NCBI GenBank assembly: GCA_030044455.1
Contig: JASHVU010000513.1
Coordinates: forward strand, 1 to 19,332
Length of the DNA: 19,332 nt
Source of the DNA: Acidobacteriaceae bacterium
Lineage (GTDB): Bacteria > Acidobacteriota > Terriglobia > Terriglobales > Acidobacteriaceae
Direction of reading: 5' to 3'
Part shown: positions 7,531 through 15,276 of the stretch, in pieces
How positions within the stretch are numbered: position 1 is the stretch's first letter
Layout: each line of letters opens with the position of its first letter
The notes under the pieces: model-generated
What the model saw: the letters and a program-made list of their open reading frames with translations, nothing else
Told to the model about the DNA's origin: nothing
Databases searched by the model: none
Made by a program: the position numbers and the translations under genes

Positions 7531-8886
7531 CTACCCCACCCTCAGATACGTCTGCGAGATGCGATCATGCCAGGCGAGGTGCTGCTCATCGAAGATGGCC
7601 CACGCAAAGCCCAGACCCACGGGCAGAATCGAGAGCAGCACCGCAGCCAGCCGGGCATAGCGCTGCGCACGCGTGGGAATGCCTCCATCGAAGGTCGAGA
7701 GCGCGATTCGTGCGTATTTCATGCCCGGCGTGGCGCGAGCCAGCGTGAAGAACAGCAGCTTGTAAGCAGCGCCGGCAATCAGCAAAGCAGCCAGTGATCC
7801 GATTTCGACTGCGCGCAGCCCGGGGAGCCCGCTTCCATTGCTGGCAGACAGCGCGGCGGCGGTCACCAGGGCCCCGGCCACCAGCGTGCCGTCCACCACT
7901 CCTGCCAGAATTCTCCGGCTCAACGATGCCAACTCGATTGCGGGGGCCTGCTGCTGCGGCGGCTCAGGCTCTTCAAGCATTTCGTATCCGGGCTCCGCCA
8001 CAGGCGCGAGCCGTATGCTCTGCCACTCGGGAACGCTCCACTCGGCGGCCTGCTCGGTCATTTTCACGCTCTCCACCTCTGGTTCGACAGATACGGCGCC
8101 GGGTTCGACTTCAAAGATGCTCAACTGCGCACTTGCCCCCGACAACGCCAGCGGCCCCTCGGCCAGCCGCGGGCGCACTTTGCGAGTAGCCACAATCTGC
8201 CGTGGAAACTCGATGACATTGCCGAAGATAGGCTGGGCGGGCTCAATCACCGCAATCTCCCCCTGCTGAACCCGCTCCGATTCAGTCTGGTCCCAATCGT
8301 CGCTTGCGGCGTCGAACAGGTCCGTATCGTGCCCGCAATCCGCGCCGCGCGTCGAAGATGTCCCACGCGTTGCCCTCATGCTTTCTGGCGCAGGCCCGCG
8401 CTCCGGTAGATCCTGCTCCCATCGGATCGCGAAGGTCTCGGCTGCAGCCTCGCCCGGTGAGTCAGTTTCAAACGCCGGCGCCTCGCTCATAACCGGTGCA
8501 AAGGGGAGAACTTCGGCAACCTGCGGCTCCCGGAAACGATCATCAACGGTTTCTGCTGCAGGCTCCGGATCTGAAGCCGCTTCAATGCCAGCAAGAACCA
8601 TCTGCGCCTTGGCGTGGGCGTCCTGCGCTGCAATTGAGGCGGCCTCGGCAGCTTCGACTGCCGCGCGGGCTTCGATGGCGAGCACTTGGTTGTAACTGGG
8701 CGCGGTTGCAAAGCGCCTGGCAACACGGGCTGCGGCCATGGCGGCCCGGCTGCCGGGAGCGTGGGCAGCGTGCTGCTCGGCTCCGGACTGGACCCAGGCC
8801 GTCTTGCCCTTCATGTGGGCGGCAACCCGCCGGTTTACTTCCTGCTTCCACGCCGGTTCATGCAACTGATTCAACGATGTGCTCAA
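7531..8886 (-). CDS. RDD-domain membrane protein with long Ala/Glu-rich N-terminus
   Basis: A 451-residue protein whose last ~130 residues are an RDD domain. It shows LSRRILAGVVDG (Arg324, Arg325 and Asp332 of the family motif), hydrophobic segments near 333-347, 361-383 and 411-432, the ATPGMKYARI motif (385-394), and a C-terminal DEQHLAWHDRISQTYL. RDD domains are integral membrane modules of mostly unknown function; some have been linked to ion transport. Residues 1-318 carry no recognised domain. They include an Ala-rich helical stretch (about 43-105, with RRFATAPSYNQVLAIEARAA) and an acidic, Pro-containing linker that should be cytoplasmic. The start is TTG: an in-frame TGA lies seven codons upstream with no ATG between, and GAGGAG sits only two bases before TTG (AAGGGA, ten bases away, is an alternative ribosome-binding site). 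It is divergent from lptD. Function unknown. Confidence 0.85.
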   Translation of the reverse strand: MSTSLNQLHEPAWKQEVNRRVAAHMKGKTAWVQSGAEQHAAHAPGSRAAMAAARVARRFATAPSYNQVLAIEARAAVEAAEAASIAAQDAHAKAQMVLAGIEAASDPEPAAETVDDRFREPQVAEVLPFAPVMSEAPAFETDSPGEAAAETFAIRWEQDLPERGPAPESMRATRGTSSTRGADCGHDTDLFDAASDDWDQTESERVQQGEIAVIEPAQPIFGNVIEFPRQIVATRKVRPRLAEGPLALSGASAQLSIFEVEPGAVSVEPEVESVKMTEQAAEWSVPEWQSIRLAPVAEPGYEMLEEPEPPQQQAPAIELASLSRRILAGVVDGTLVAGALVTAAALSASNGSGLPGLRAVEIGSLAALLIAGAAYKLLFFTLARATPGMKYARIALSTFDGGIPTRAQRYARLAAVLLSILPVGLGFAWAIFDEQHLAWHDRISQTYLRVG

Positions 8887-9139
8887 TGCTCCTCGATCCC
8901 TTCAGCGCGGCGGCGATCACAGCTTGCGGACCGTTTCCGCTGATTGGGCCGCGCGGGAGCTTTCAAAAGAAGCGTCCCTTGCGGCGCTGCCACTGCTTTT
9001 GTGAGGAGATGATGTGTCGCGGAAACAAAAGCGCATGGCCCCCGTCTCTCCTTTCGAGAAGGGGCGGCCAAACTGCAAAGCCGACTTTTGTTGCTGCCAG
9101 AGCGGCGAGGATTGCGTCCCATCGGTGTCGGGCCATCTT

Positions 9140-9148
9140 TGCTATTCT
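9140..9148 (+). promoter_or_regulatory. lptD: Extended -10 promoter candidate for lptD
   Basis: TGC-TATTCT gives an extended -10 motif (TG one base before the box; the box matches TATAAT at four of six). No good -35 lies at the right distance. Transcription would begin near 9154-9156, leaving a leader of only about 14 bases. AGGA directly abuts the ATG at 9169, so ribosome binding would be unusual or the transcript nearly leaderless. Confidence 0.35.
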
Positions 9149-9168
9149 TGGCCTAACACTGGTCAGGA

Positions 9169-11739
9169 ATGCGACCTCGTACTTTAGTATCTATCACGCT
9201 GCTGGCTCTCTGTCACCTTCAAGTTGGCGGACAAGCATTGACCAACGCGGTCCCCCCGCATGGGCCGGCCGAAGCGGACGCATCCAGCTCCACCGGCGCG
9301 CCGCCGGCAGCCCGGCCAAATCTCCAATTCGATCAGCTTCCCGACGACCCCGGCCAGGAGTTGATACCTGTCGCCCAACCCCAGCCTGTGCCCCTTGGGG
9401 GCGAACCGATTCAGTTGAACGCCGACGAGCAAACGGCCGTGGGCGACGTGAAGACGCTGAATGGTCACGTGGTGATCCACTACGAGAGCTACACGCTGCG
9501 CGCCGACAAAGTGGTCTATCACCAGTCGACATCGGAAGTTGAAGCCGATGGCCATCTGCAGTTGACCGGTGGACCAAATGACGTGTTCCTCACCGCAACC
9601 CACGGCGATCTTCGCCTGAATATGCACACCGCGCGTTTTTTTGACGTTGATGGATCTCAGGGGGTGCGGCACAACGGCAAGTCTCTCGTGTACTCCACCG
9701 CCAACCCCATGCTTTTCAAGGGACGGGTGTTGCTCGAGACGGGGGAAGGCAGCTATCGCATCATCGATGGCTCGATCACCAATTGCCGCTTGCCCCACCC
9801 TGACTGGCGGGTGATTTCGAAGACAATCGAGCTCGAGAGCCAGCGCGCGGCTATGAAAAACGCGTGGTTTGAGTTCCTGGGCATGCCCATCTTCTACTTG
9901 CCCTACGTGCGCCATCCGGCCAATGAGGCCGACCGTGAAAGCGGGCTGCTGATTCCGGTGCCCAGCAACTCTTCAATCAAAGGCTATGTCATCGGCGAGC
10001 AGATTTATTGGGCCATCAACCGCAGCATGGACATGGTTGTAGGCACTGAATACTACAGCAAGCGTGGATGGGCTCCCAATGGGGACTTCCGTTATAAGGG
10101 GCCCGGTTACGACCACCTGACTGCGCGCTGGAATGCTTTGATCGATCGCGGCGTGGAGCAGGAATTCGGCACGGACGCCACCCCCTCGGCAAAAAGCGCC
10201 TTTCCGCCCGGCCACATCCCCGGACCAGCCGGCGAAGAACTGGTGAACCAGGGCGGAGTGGATGTAGTGGCGCTTGGACGCAAGGACCTCACACCCAATA
10301 CACGCGTGTCAGGAACGGTGGAGTATCTCTCCAGCTATGTCTACCGGCTGGTGTTTGCCGAAAACTTTTCGCAGGCCATCAGCTCTGAGGTTGCGAGCGA
10401 CCTGGCTATCACGCATCAGAGAAACGGTTTCATTCCTTCGGTTTCGTTTGACCGGTTTCAGACATTCGCCAGTTCAATCAACGGCGACGAGGCCAAAATC
10501 CTGCATCTGCCCGAAGTGCGTTACGACGTCATCGACCGCCCCCTGGGCCCCTCGCTCCTCGAGTGGGGGCTGGGTTCGTCTTTGAGTTATCTCAACCGCT
10601 CCGAGCCGCGTTTTTTTGCGCGGAATGTGGGCCGGCTGGACTTTTACCCGCATATTGCGCTGCCCCTCATTGCCGGCGGGTGGAGCATTGTTCCCGAAGC
10701 TGGCCTGCGCACCACGTACTACACGATTAGCCAGAACCCCGATCTGACCGGCGCTCATGAGGAAATCCCGACCATTAGCCACGATCCCCTCTTCCGCACT
10801 GACTTTGAGGCGTCGCTGGACCTGCGGCCGCCGGTACTTGAGCGCGATTTTCAGCTTCCCATGTGGAACCGGGAACTACGCCACGTGATCGAGCCCGAGA
10901 TCACCTACCGCTATGTTGGAGGAATTAGCCAGAAGGCGCAGAACGCATTGCTCTTCGATCCAACCGACATTGTCACCAATACGGATGAAGCCGGTTTCTC
11001 GCTTACACAGCGCTTTTATTTGCGCCCGCTCAATCCGAAGCCGTGCAACGCGGACGACGATACCCAATGCCCGCAGCCAATGCGCGAGTGGGCAAGCTGG
11101 CAGATCGGGCAGGAGTTTTTCATCGATCCCAACTTTGGCGGTGCTGTCATTTCAGGGCGTCGCAACGTTTTTGAGTCTACGCTCGACTTGACCGGTGCAA
11201 CGTTCCTGACTTCGCCGCGCAATCTTTCGCCCATCATTTCGCGGCTGCGTTTTGAGGCTATCGACAACCTGCGCGTCGAATGGGATATGGATTACGACCC
11301 CAAGAAGGGCGAGATCAACGCCGATAACGTCTTTGCCGGGTACAGCTGGGGCGAGACCACGGTGGGCGTAGGACACGCCTTGCTGAACGCCTTGTATGAG
11401 AATCCTGAGACGCCGAATCCGACACTGAAGAGCCAGATCGTCACGCCCTTCCTGGAAATCGGCAAGCAGAGCCGGCGCGGGTTCAACCTGGCAGCCAACG
11501 GCGGCTACGACTTTGTCGCCAACAAAATCCAATACGGCGGCGTGCAGGCAGTCTACAACTGGGATTGTTGCGGCGTGACCATGGGTTACCGGCGATTCCA
11601 GCTGGGCAGCGTGGGCTCAACCAGCCGCAATGAGCAGGAGTGGCTCTACGGCTTTACGCTCGCCAATTTCGGCACCGTTGGCGATGTCAGGCGTACCACG
11701 TCAGTCTTCCACGACCCGACCCTGCCACCGGCGTACTGA
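9169..11739 (+). CDS. lptD: LPS-assembly protein LptD (OstA/Imp), outer-membrane translocon
   Basis: An 856-residue outer-membrane protein that, with LptE, inserts lipopolysaccharide into the outer leaflet. A short signal peptide (about 1-23) is followed by a Pro/Ala-rich linker and an OstA-like N-terminal beta-jellyroll (about 80-165: IQLNADEQTAVGDVKTLNGH, LRADKVVYH). The LptD domain with the transmembrane barrel runs from about 200 to the end. SITNCRLPHPDW, then LGMPIFYLPYVRHP and ESGLLIPVPS, align with the E. coli region around Cys173. The adjacent pair Cys800-Cys801 (NWDCCGVTMGYRR) matches E. coli Cys724-Cys725. No cysteine precedes Cys206 in the mature protein, so the E. coli Cys31 partner is missing. 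Cys626 and Cys634 form an extra pair in a likely loop. The only upstream in-frame start region is closed by TAA. Downstream dsbA-like and surA-like genes fit its assembly needs. No T-rich terminator is seen after the stop. Confidence 0.95.
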   Translation: MRPRTLVSITLLALCHLQVGGQALTNAVPPHGPAEADASSSTGAPPAARPNLQFDQLPDDPGQELIPVAQPQPVPLGGEPIQLNADEQTAVGDVKTLNGHVVIHYESYTLRADKVVYHQSTSEVEADGHLQLTGGPNDVFLTATHGDLRLNMHTARFFDVDGSQGVRHNGKSLVYSTANPMLFKGRVLLETGEGSYRIIDGSITNCRLPHPDWRVISKTIELESQRAAMKNAWFEFLGMPIFYLPYVRHPANEADRESGLLIPVPSNSSIKGYVIGEQIYWAINRSMDMVVGTEYYSKRGWAPNGDFRYKGPGYDHLTARWNALIDRGVEQEFGTDATPSAKSAFPPGHIPGPAGEELVNQGGVDVVALGRKDLTPNTRVSGTVEYLSSYVYRLVFAENFSQAISSEVASDLAITHQRNGFIPSVSFDRFQTFASSINGDEAKILHLPEVRYDVIDRPLGPSLLEWGLGSSLSYLNRSEPRFFARNVGRLDFYPHIALPLIAGGWSIVPEAGLRTTYYTISQNPDLTGAHEEIPTISHDPLFRTDFEASLDLRPPVLERDFQLPMWNRELRHVIEPEITYRYVGGISQKAQNALLFDPTDIVTNTDEAGFSLTQRFYLRPLNPKPCNADDDTQCPQPMREWASWQIGQEFFIDPNFGGAVISGRRNVFESTLDLTGATFLTSPRNLSPIISRLRFEAIDNLRVEWDMDYDPKKGEINADNVFAGYSWGETTVGVGHALLNALYENPETPNPTLKSQIVTPFLEIGKQSRRGFNLAANGGYDFVANKIQYGGVQAVYNWDCCGVTMGYRRFQLGSVGSTSRNEQEWLYGFTLANFGTVGDVRRTTSVFHDPTLPPAY

Positions 11740-11824
11740 CGATTTGACGGCAACGGTTCAGCCCCTCCGCTCAGGACCTGTAGGCTTTACAAGTCTCGGG
11801 CTTCAAGCTTCCCCCAGCCTCCCC

Positions 11825-11853
11825 TTGACAAACAAGAGGAATTGTATTTTCAT
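11825..11853 (+). promoter_or_regulatory. Promoter candidate for the padR-permease operon
   Basis: A perfect -35 box TTGACA (11825-11830) is followed after 17 bases by TTTCAT (11848-11853), which matches the -10 consensus at four of six positions. Transcription would start near 11860, just before the ribosome-binding site GAGAGGAG (11864-11871). PadR proteins commonly repress their own operon, so an operator may overlap here, but no clear inverted repeat was found. Confidence 0.5.
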
Positions 11854-11877
11854 CTTGATTATCGAGAGGAGAACGCC

Positions 11878-12237
11878 TTGCCTGCCAAACTGGATGAAGC
11901 CAGCCAGCATACTCCCGAATCTCATGACATGATCCAAGGCACCCTGGAAATGCTCATCCTCAAAACTCTGGCCCTCGAGCCGATGCACGGTTATGGCGTC
12001 GCGTTGCGCATCGAGCAGATCAGCCAGGGCGTCTTCCGGGTAAACCCCGGTTCGCTTTTGCCTGCGCTCAGCCGCATGGAACGGGCAGGGCGCGCCCGGT
12101 CAGAATGGCGCGCCACTGAAAACAACCGCCGCGCAAAGTACTACATGCTCACTGCCAAGGGCCATAAGGCTCTCGCCGCCGAAACCAAACAGTGGCATCG
12201 GCAGACAGCGGCGATTTCGCGCATTCTCGAAGCATGA
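11878..12237 (+). CDS. PadR-family winged-helix transcriptional regulator
   Basis: A 119-residue PadR-type repressor. The family fold is visible throughout: MIQGTLEMLILKTLALEPMH (from residue 18), HGYGVALRIEQIS, the recognition-helix region VNPGSLLPALSRMERAG (usual family form GSLYPAL; here Leu replaces Tyr), a wing RATENNRRAKYYMLTAKG, and a C-terminal dimerisation helix ETKQWHRQTAAISRILEA. The start is placed at TTG 11878 because GAGAGGAG ends six bases before it. The in-frame ATG at 11842 would lie upstream of the predicted transcription start, and the ATG at 11929 has no ribosome-binding site. The stop is 30 bases before the permease ATG, so the two form an operon. In acidobacteria PadR genes are recurrent partners of this permease type (established association as I remember it). 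The inducing signal is unknown. Confidence 0.9.
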   Translation: MPAKLDEASQHTPESHDMIQGTLEMLILKTLALEPMHGYGVALRIEQISQGVFRVNPGSLLPALSRMERAGRARSEWRATENNRRAKYYMLTAKGHKALAAETKQWHRQTAAISRILEA

Positions 12238-12267
12238 TCGCGACCGGAAATTTCACGGAGGAATCCT

Positions 12268-15120
12268 ATGCAGTGGCTCACCAATCTCATCAAGGGCTTC
12301 ACCTCCCTTACCCACAAGCAGCGGGTTGAAGCCGAGCTTGACGAAGAACTGCACAGCTATGTGCGGGAATCAGTCGCCCATAAACAAGGCAACGGCATGA
12401 CGCCTGCGGTCGCGCGGCGCGCCGCCCTAGCCGAGATGGGCAGCCGCAACTCCGTCAAGCATCAGGTATGGTCATCGCGATGGGAATCGACGCTCGATAA
12501 CCTGCTTAACGATATACGCCTCGGCATTCGTACTCTTTCCAAGAGTCCGGGGTTCACCGTTGTCGCCCTGCTTTCGCTCGCACTTGGCATTGGCGGCAAC
12601 ACGGCGATTTTCACGTTGATCCATCAGGTGATTCTTTGTAATCTTCCTGTGCGCGATCCTCAGCAACTGGTCAGCTTTAACAAGTCCATCGGCGGGGGAA
12701 TCATAGGCGGCGTCGACCTCGGCACCGGCGGTCTGTACTCGTGGTCTTTCGCGCACCAACTTGAGACCGCGCCCGGCCCGTTTCAGGGCATTGCTTCGTA
12801 CAGCAGCTTTTCTCCCACGGTTAGCGTTCGCCCTCCTTCTGACTCTCGAGATTCCGCCTCTGGTACGCAAGCCATCACGGTCCCAGCAACTCTTGTCTCA
12901 GGCAACTACTTCAGTCTGCTTGGATCGCAGCCTCTGATGGGACGGCTAATCGGACTCTCTGACAACGCGACGCCGGAAAGCGGCGCGGTTGCCGATATCA
13001 GTTATCGGTTCTGGCAGCAATCCTTATCCGCTGACCCGGCGATAGTTGGAAAGACGCTCACCATCAACGGCACGCCCTTCACCGTCATCGGCGTAATGCC
13101 CCGCCAATTTCAAGGCTTCAAGACTGAAATCGAACCCGCTGCTCTTTGGGCGCCAATCATGATGCAGCCGGTGGTTTATCATGACCAGTCATACCTCTCT
13201 GCTGCATTCGCGCCATACTTCCTGCATCTGTTCGGAAGGCTCAGCTCGCAAGCGGTCTCAAACCACGATACATTTGCCCAAAGCCAGCAATGGCTCGACC
13301 AGCAGGTGCAAGCCGGCATTCGCGCCATGGAAGGCGCTTCGATCACTCCAGCGCGCCAGCAGGAGATCAGCCGCGTCACCGTTCCCTTGTTCCACGCGCA
13401 GCAAGGAGTCTCGCAGATGCGCGGCGGGTATGGCGATTCACTCAGGATCCTCATGATCGTCGTCGTCCTTGTTCTGCTCATCGCCTGCGCCAACCTGGCA
13501 AACTTTCTGCTGGCGCGCGGGGCTGCCCGGCAGCGTGAAACCGCCACGCGCCTCGCGCTCGGCTCAAGCCGCGCCCGCATTGTCGGCCAAAGCCTCATCG
13601 AGTCGCTGTTGCTCTCCCTCGCTGGAGGAGCACTGGGCCTGTTGATCGCCTTCGTCTCAACTCGCGCCTTGATCGCCTTTGTCACGCGTGGCACAAGCGC
13701 CACCGCTTTCAGTCCCGCGCCCGACGCAGCAGTTCTGCTTTTCACCATGGCTGTCGCGCTCGCCACCGGCCTGCTTTTCGGGCTCGCGCCTGCGTTTGCG
13801 GCTGCCCGAATGGGGGCCACCACCACGCTCGCCTCAAATGCGCGCACCGCACAGGCCGGGGGCGTCAAGTCGTCCCGCTTCTGGCCAAGAACTCTGGTCA
13901 TTGCTCAAATCACCCTCTCGCTCCTCCTGCTTGTCGGCGCCGGGCTCTTTCTGCGCTCTCTGCGCAACCTTCAGAACCAGGACTTCGGTTTCGAACGCAC
14001 CCATCTGCTGATGGCCCAGTTCGATGCCCAGCTCGCCGGATACAAGACCAGCCAGGCTTCGTCCCTGCAGCAGCGGCTTATCGATCGGCTATCAGCGCTG
14101 CCCGGCGTTCGTTCGGTCGCCGTTTCGGGCACGGCGCCAATCTCCGAAGGCAACTGGACATCCACCATTCGCTTCTCCGGATACACTCCCGCACCCAAAG
14201 AGAACATGTATTCGCTTCTCAATCGCGTGTCAGGCGGGTATTTCGAGACCGCCGGCATTCCCATGGTCGCAGGCCGCTCCATTTCGACTGCCGACTCCGC
14301 CGGCAGCCTCAAGGTTGCTGTCATCAGCCAGACGCTCGCCAACCATTTCTTTCCCAAAGGCAACGCCATTGGCAGGATGCTCACCATCGACATCGACAGT
14401 GTCGCCGGTCCGTGGCAGATTGTGGGCATAGCCCGCGACAGCAAATCAACCGATCCGCGCAACACTGATCCGATCAGGATGACGTATATTCCGTTGGCTC
14501 AGATTGCGCCATTTACGCCTGCCGATCAACCGGCAGACGCAGGCACCAAGCCGGCTCCGCCCGAACCAAACAACAACTGCTTCGCCAGCAATCTAATCCT
14601 GCGCACCAGTGGCGATCCTTCCCGGAGCATCGCGGATCTGCGCGCGGCAATGGCTTCTATTGATCCCAATCTACCCTTGCTTCACGTGACGAGCATCCAG
14701 GAGCAGGTCTCAAGCCTCATGAGCCACGACGAGCTCGTCTCGGCATTCACCGGCCTGTTTTCCATGCTTGCTCTGCTGCTTGCCGCAATCGGCCTTTATG
14801 GAGTGATGAGCTATAACGTTGTTCGCCGCACCAACGAGATTGGAATCCGTTTCGCCCTCGGCGCGTCCGGGAGTACGGTGTTGTGGATGATTCTTCGCGA
14901 AGCGTTGTTGCTGCTTTCAGTCGGCCTCATCCTGGGACTGCCACTCGCCGCCACCGTGGCCCGATTGATCAGGCTCCAGCTCTTCGACCTGAACCCTTTC
15001 GACCTTGCAACATTTGCTTTGGCTGTCACCGTGGTCAGCGCGATGACCGTGTTCTCAGCCTACCTGCCCGCGCGGCGAGCCGCCAAAGTCGATCCCATGG
15101 TGGCCATCCGGTGCGACTGA
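12268..15120 (+). CDS. ADOP-type ABC permease (MacB/FtsX duplicated orphan permease)
   Basis: A 950-residue inner-membrane protein built from two MacB-periplasmic-core plus FtsX units. The cytoplasmic N-terminus (1-75) has the KQRVEAELDEELHSYVRESV helix typical of acidobacterial duplicated orphan permeases. Eight membrane segments are seen near 97-122, 393-414, 437-463, 486-509, 541-563, 826-848, 872-897 and 917-939, with periplasmic domains at about 123-390 and 564-820. The FtsX motifs RQRETATRLALGSSRARIV and RRTNEIGIRFALGASGSTV each follow the first helix of a bundle, and RRAAKVDPMVAIRCD closes the protein. GGAGG (12257-12261) lies six bases before the ATG, a textbook ribosome-binding site. 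No ATP-binding subunit is encoded in the window, so the energy source or partner must lie elsewhere if it acts as a transporter. MacB relatives use mechanotransmission to export substrates or lipoproteins; substrate here unknown. Confidence 0.93.
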   Translation: MQWLTNLIKGFTSLTHKQRVEAELDEELHSYVRESVAHKQGNGMTPAVARRAALAEMGSRNSVKHQVWSSRWESTLDNLLNDIRLGIRTLSKSPGFTVVALLSLALGIGGNTAIFTLIHQVILCNLPVRDPQQLVSFNKSIGGGIIGGVDLGTGGLYSWSFAHQLETAPGPFQGIASYSSFSPTVSVRPPSDSRDSASGTQAITVPATLVSGNYFSLLGSQPLMGRLIGLSDNATPESGAVADISYRFWQQSLSADPAIVGKTLTINGTPFTVIGVMPRQFQGFKTEIEPAALWAPIMMQPVVYHDQSYLSAAFAPYFLHLFGRLSSQAVSNHDTFAQSQQWLDQQVQAGIRAMEGASITPARQQEISRVTVPLFHAQQGVSQMRGGYGDSLRILMIVVVLVLLIACANLANFLLARGAARQRETATRLALGSSRARIVGQSLIESLLLSLAGGALGLLIAFVSTRALIAFVTRGTSATAFSPAPDAAVLLFTMAVALATGLLFGLAPAFAAARMGATTTLASNARTAQAGGVKSSRFWPRTLVIAQITLSLLLLVGAGLFLRSLRNLQNQDFGFERTHLLMAQFDAQLAGYKTSQASSLQQRLIDRLSALPGVRSVAVSGTAPISEGNWTSTIRFSGYTPAPKENMYSLLNRVSGGYFETAGIPMVAGRSISTADSAGSLKVAVISQTLANHFFPKGNAIGRMLTIDIDSVAGPWQIVGIARDSKSTDPRNTDPIRMTYIPLAQIAPFTPADQPADAGTKPAPPEPNNNCFASNLILRTSGDPSRSIADLRAAMASIDPNLPLLHVTSIQEQVSSLMSHDELVSAFTGLFSMLALLLAAIGLYGVMSYNVVRRTNEIGIRFALGASGSTVLWMILREALLLLSVGLILGLPLAATVARLIRLQLFDLNPFDLATFALAVTVVSAMTVFSAYLPARRAAKVDPMVAIRCD

Positions 15121-15276
15121 CCCGGATTGTCACGGGCCGCTGAAAATCACACCGCAAGCCGCAGGGACCGCACCCCTCCAGGCGCGTCCGCTTGCCTTTC
15201 GCCGCCTCGCGCGTCCATTCCATATCTTCAGGAAGAGGCGAGTGGCTGCGGTATCCTTTCCTCAGAGGACCTTATT

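Noticed and set aside
8995..9032. Inverted repeat GCTTTTGT ... ACAAAAGC between the RDD gene and lptD
   Set aside because: Eight-base arms 22 bases apart with no promoter element placed around them; too little to call an operator.
8496..9542. A 348-codon open frame on the + strand
   Set aside because: It runs antisense through the RDD gene and into the lptD start in another frame; the translation is Arg/Pro/Ala-rich, as expected for a GC-rich shadow frame.
9184..9915. A 243-codon open frame antisense to lptD
   Set aside because: Shadow of a clearly conserved gene; His/Arg/Val-rich translation without domain features.
13179..13901. A 240-codon open frame antisense to the ADOP permease
   Set aside because: Shadow frame with Arg/Ala/Ser-rich translation; the sense frame carries unmistakable FtsX motifs.
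15127..15276. N-terminal extension of the DsbA-like protein from an ATG at 15127
   Set aside because: No ribosome-binding site there, low-complexity Arg/Pro/Ser sequence, and it would bury the lipoprotein signal that starts at TTG 15277.
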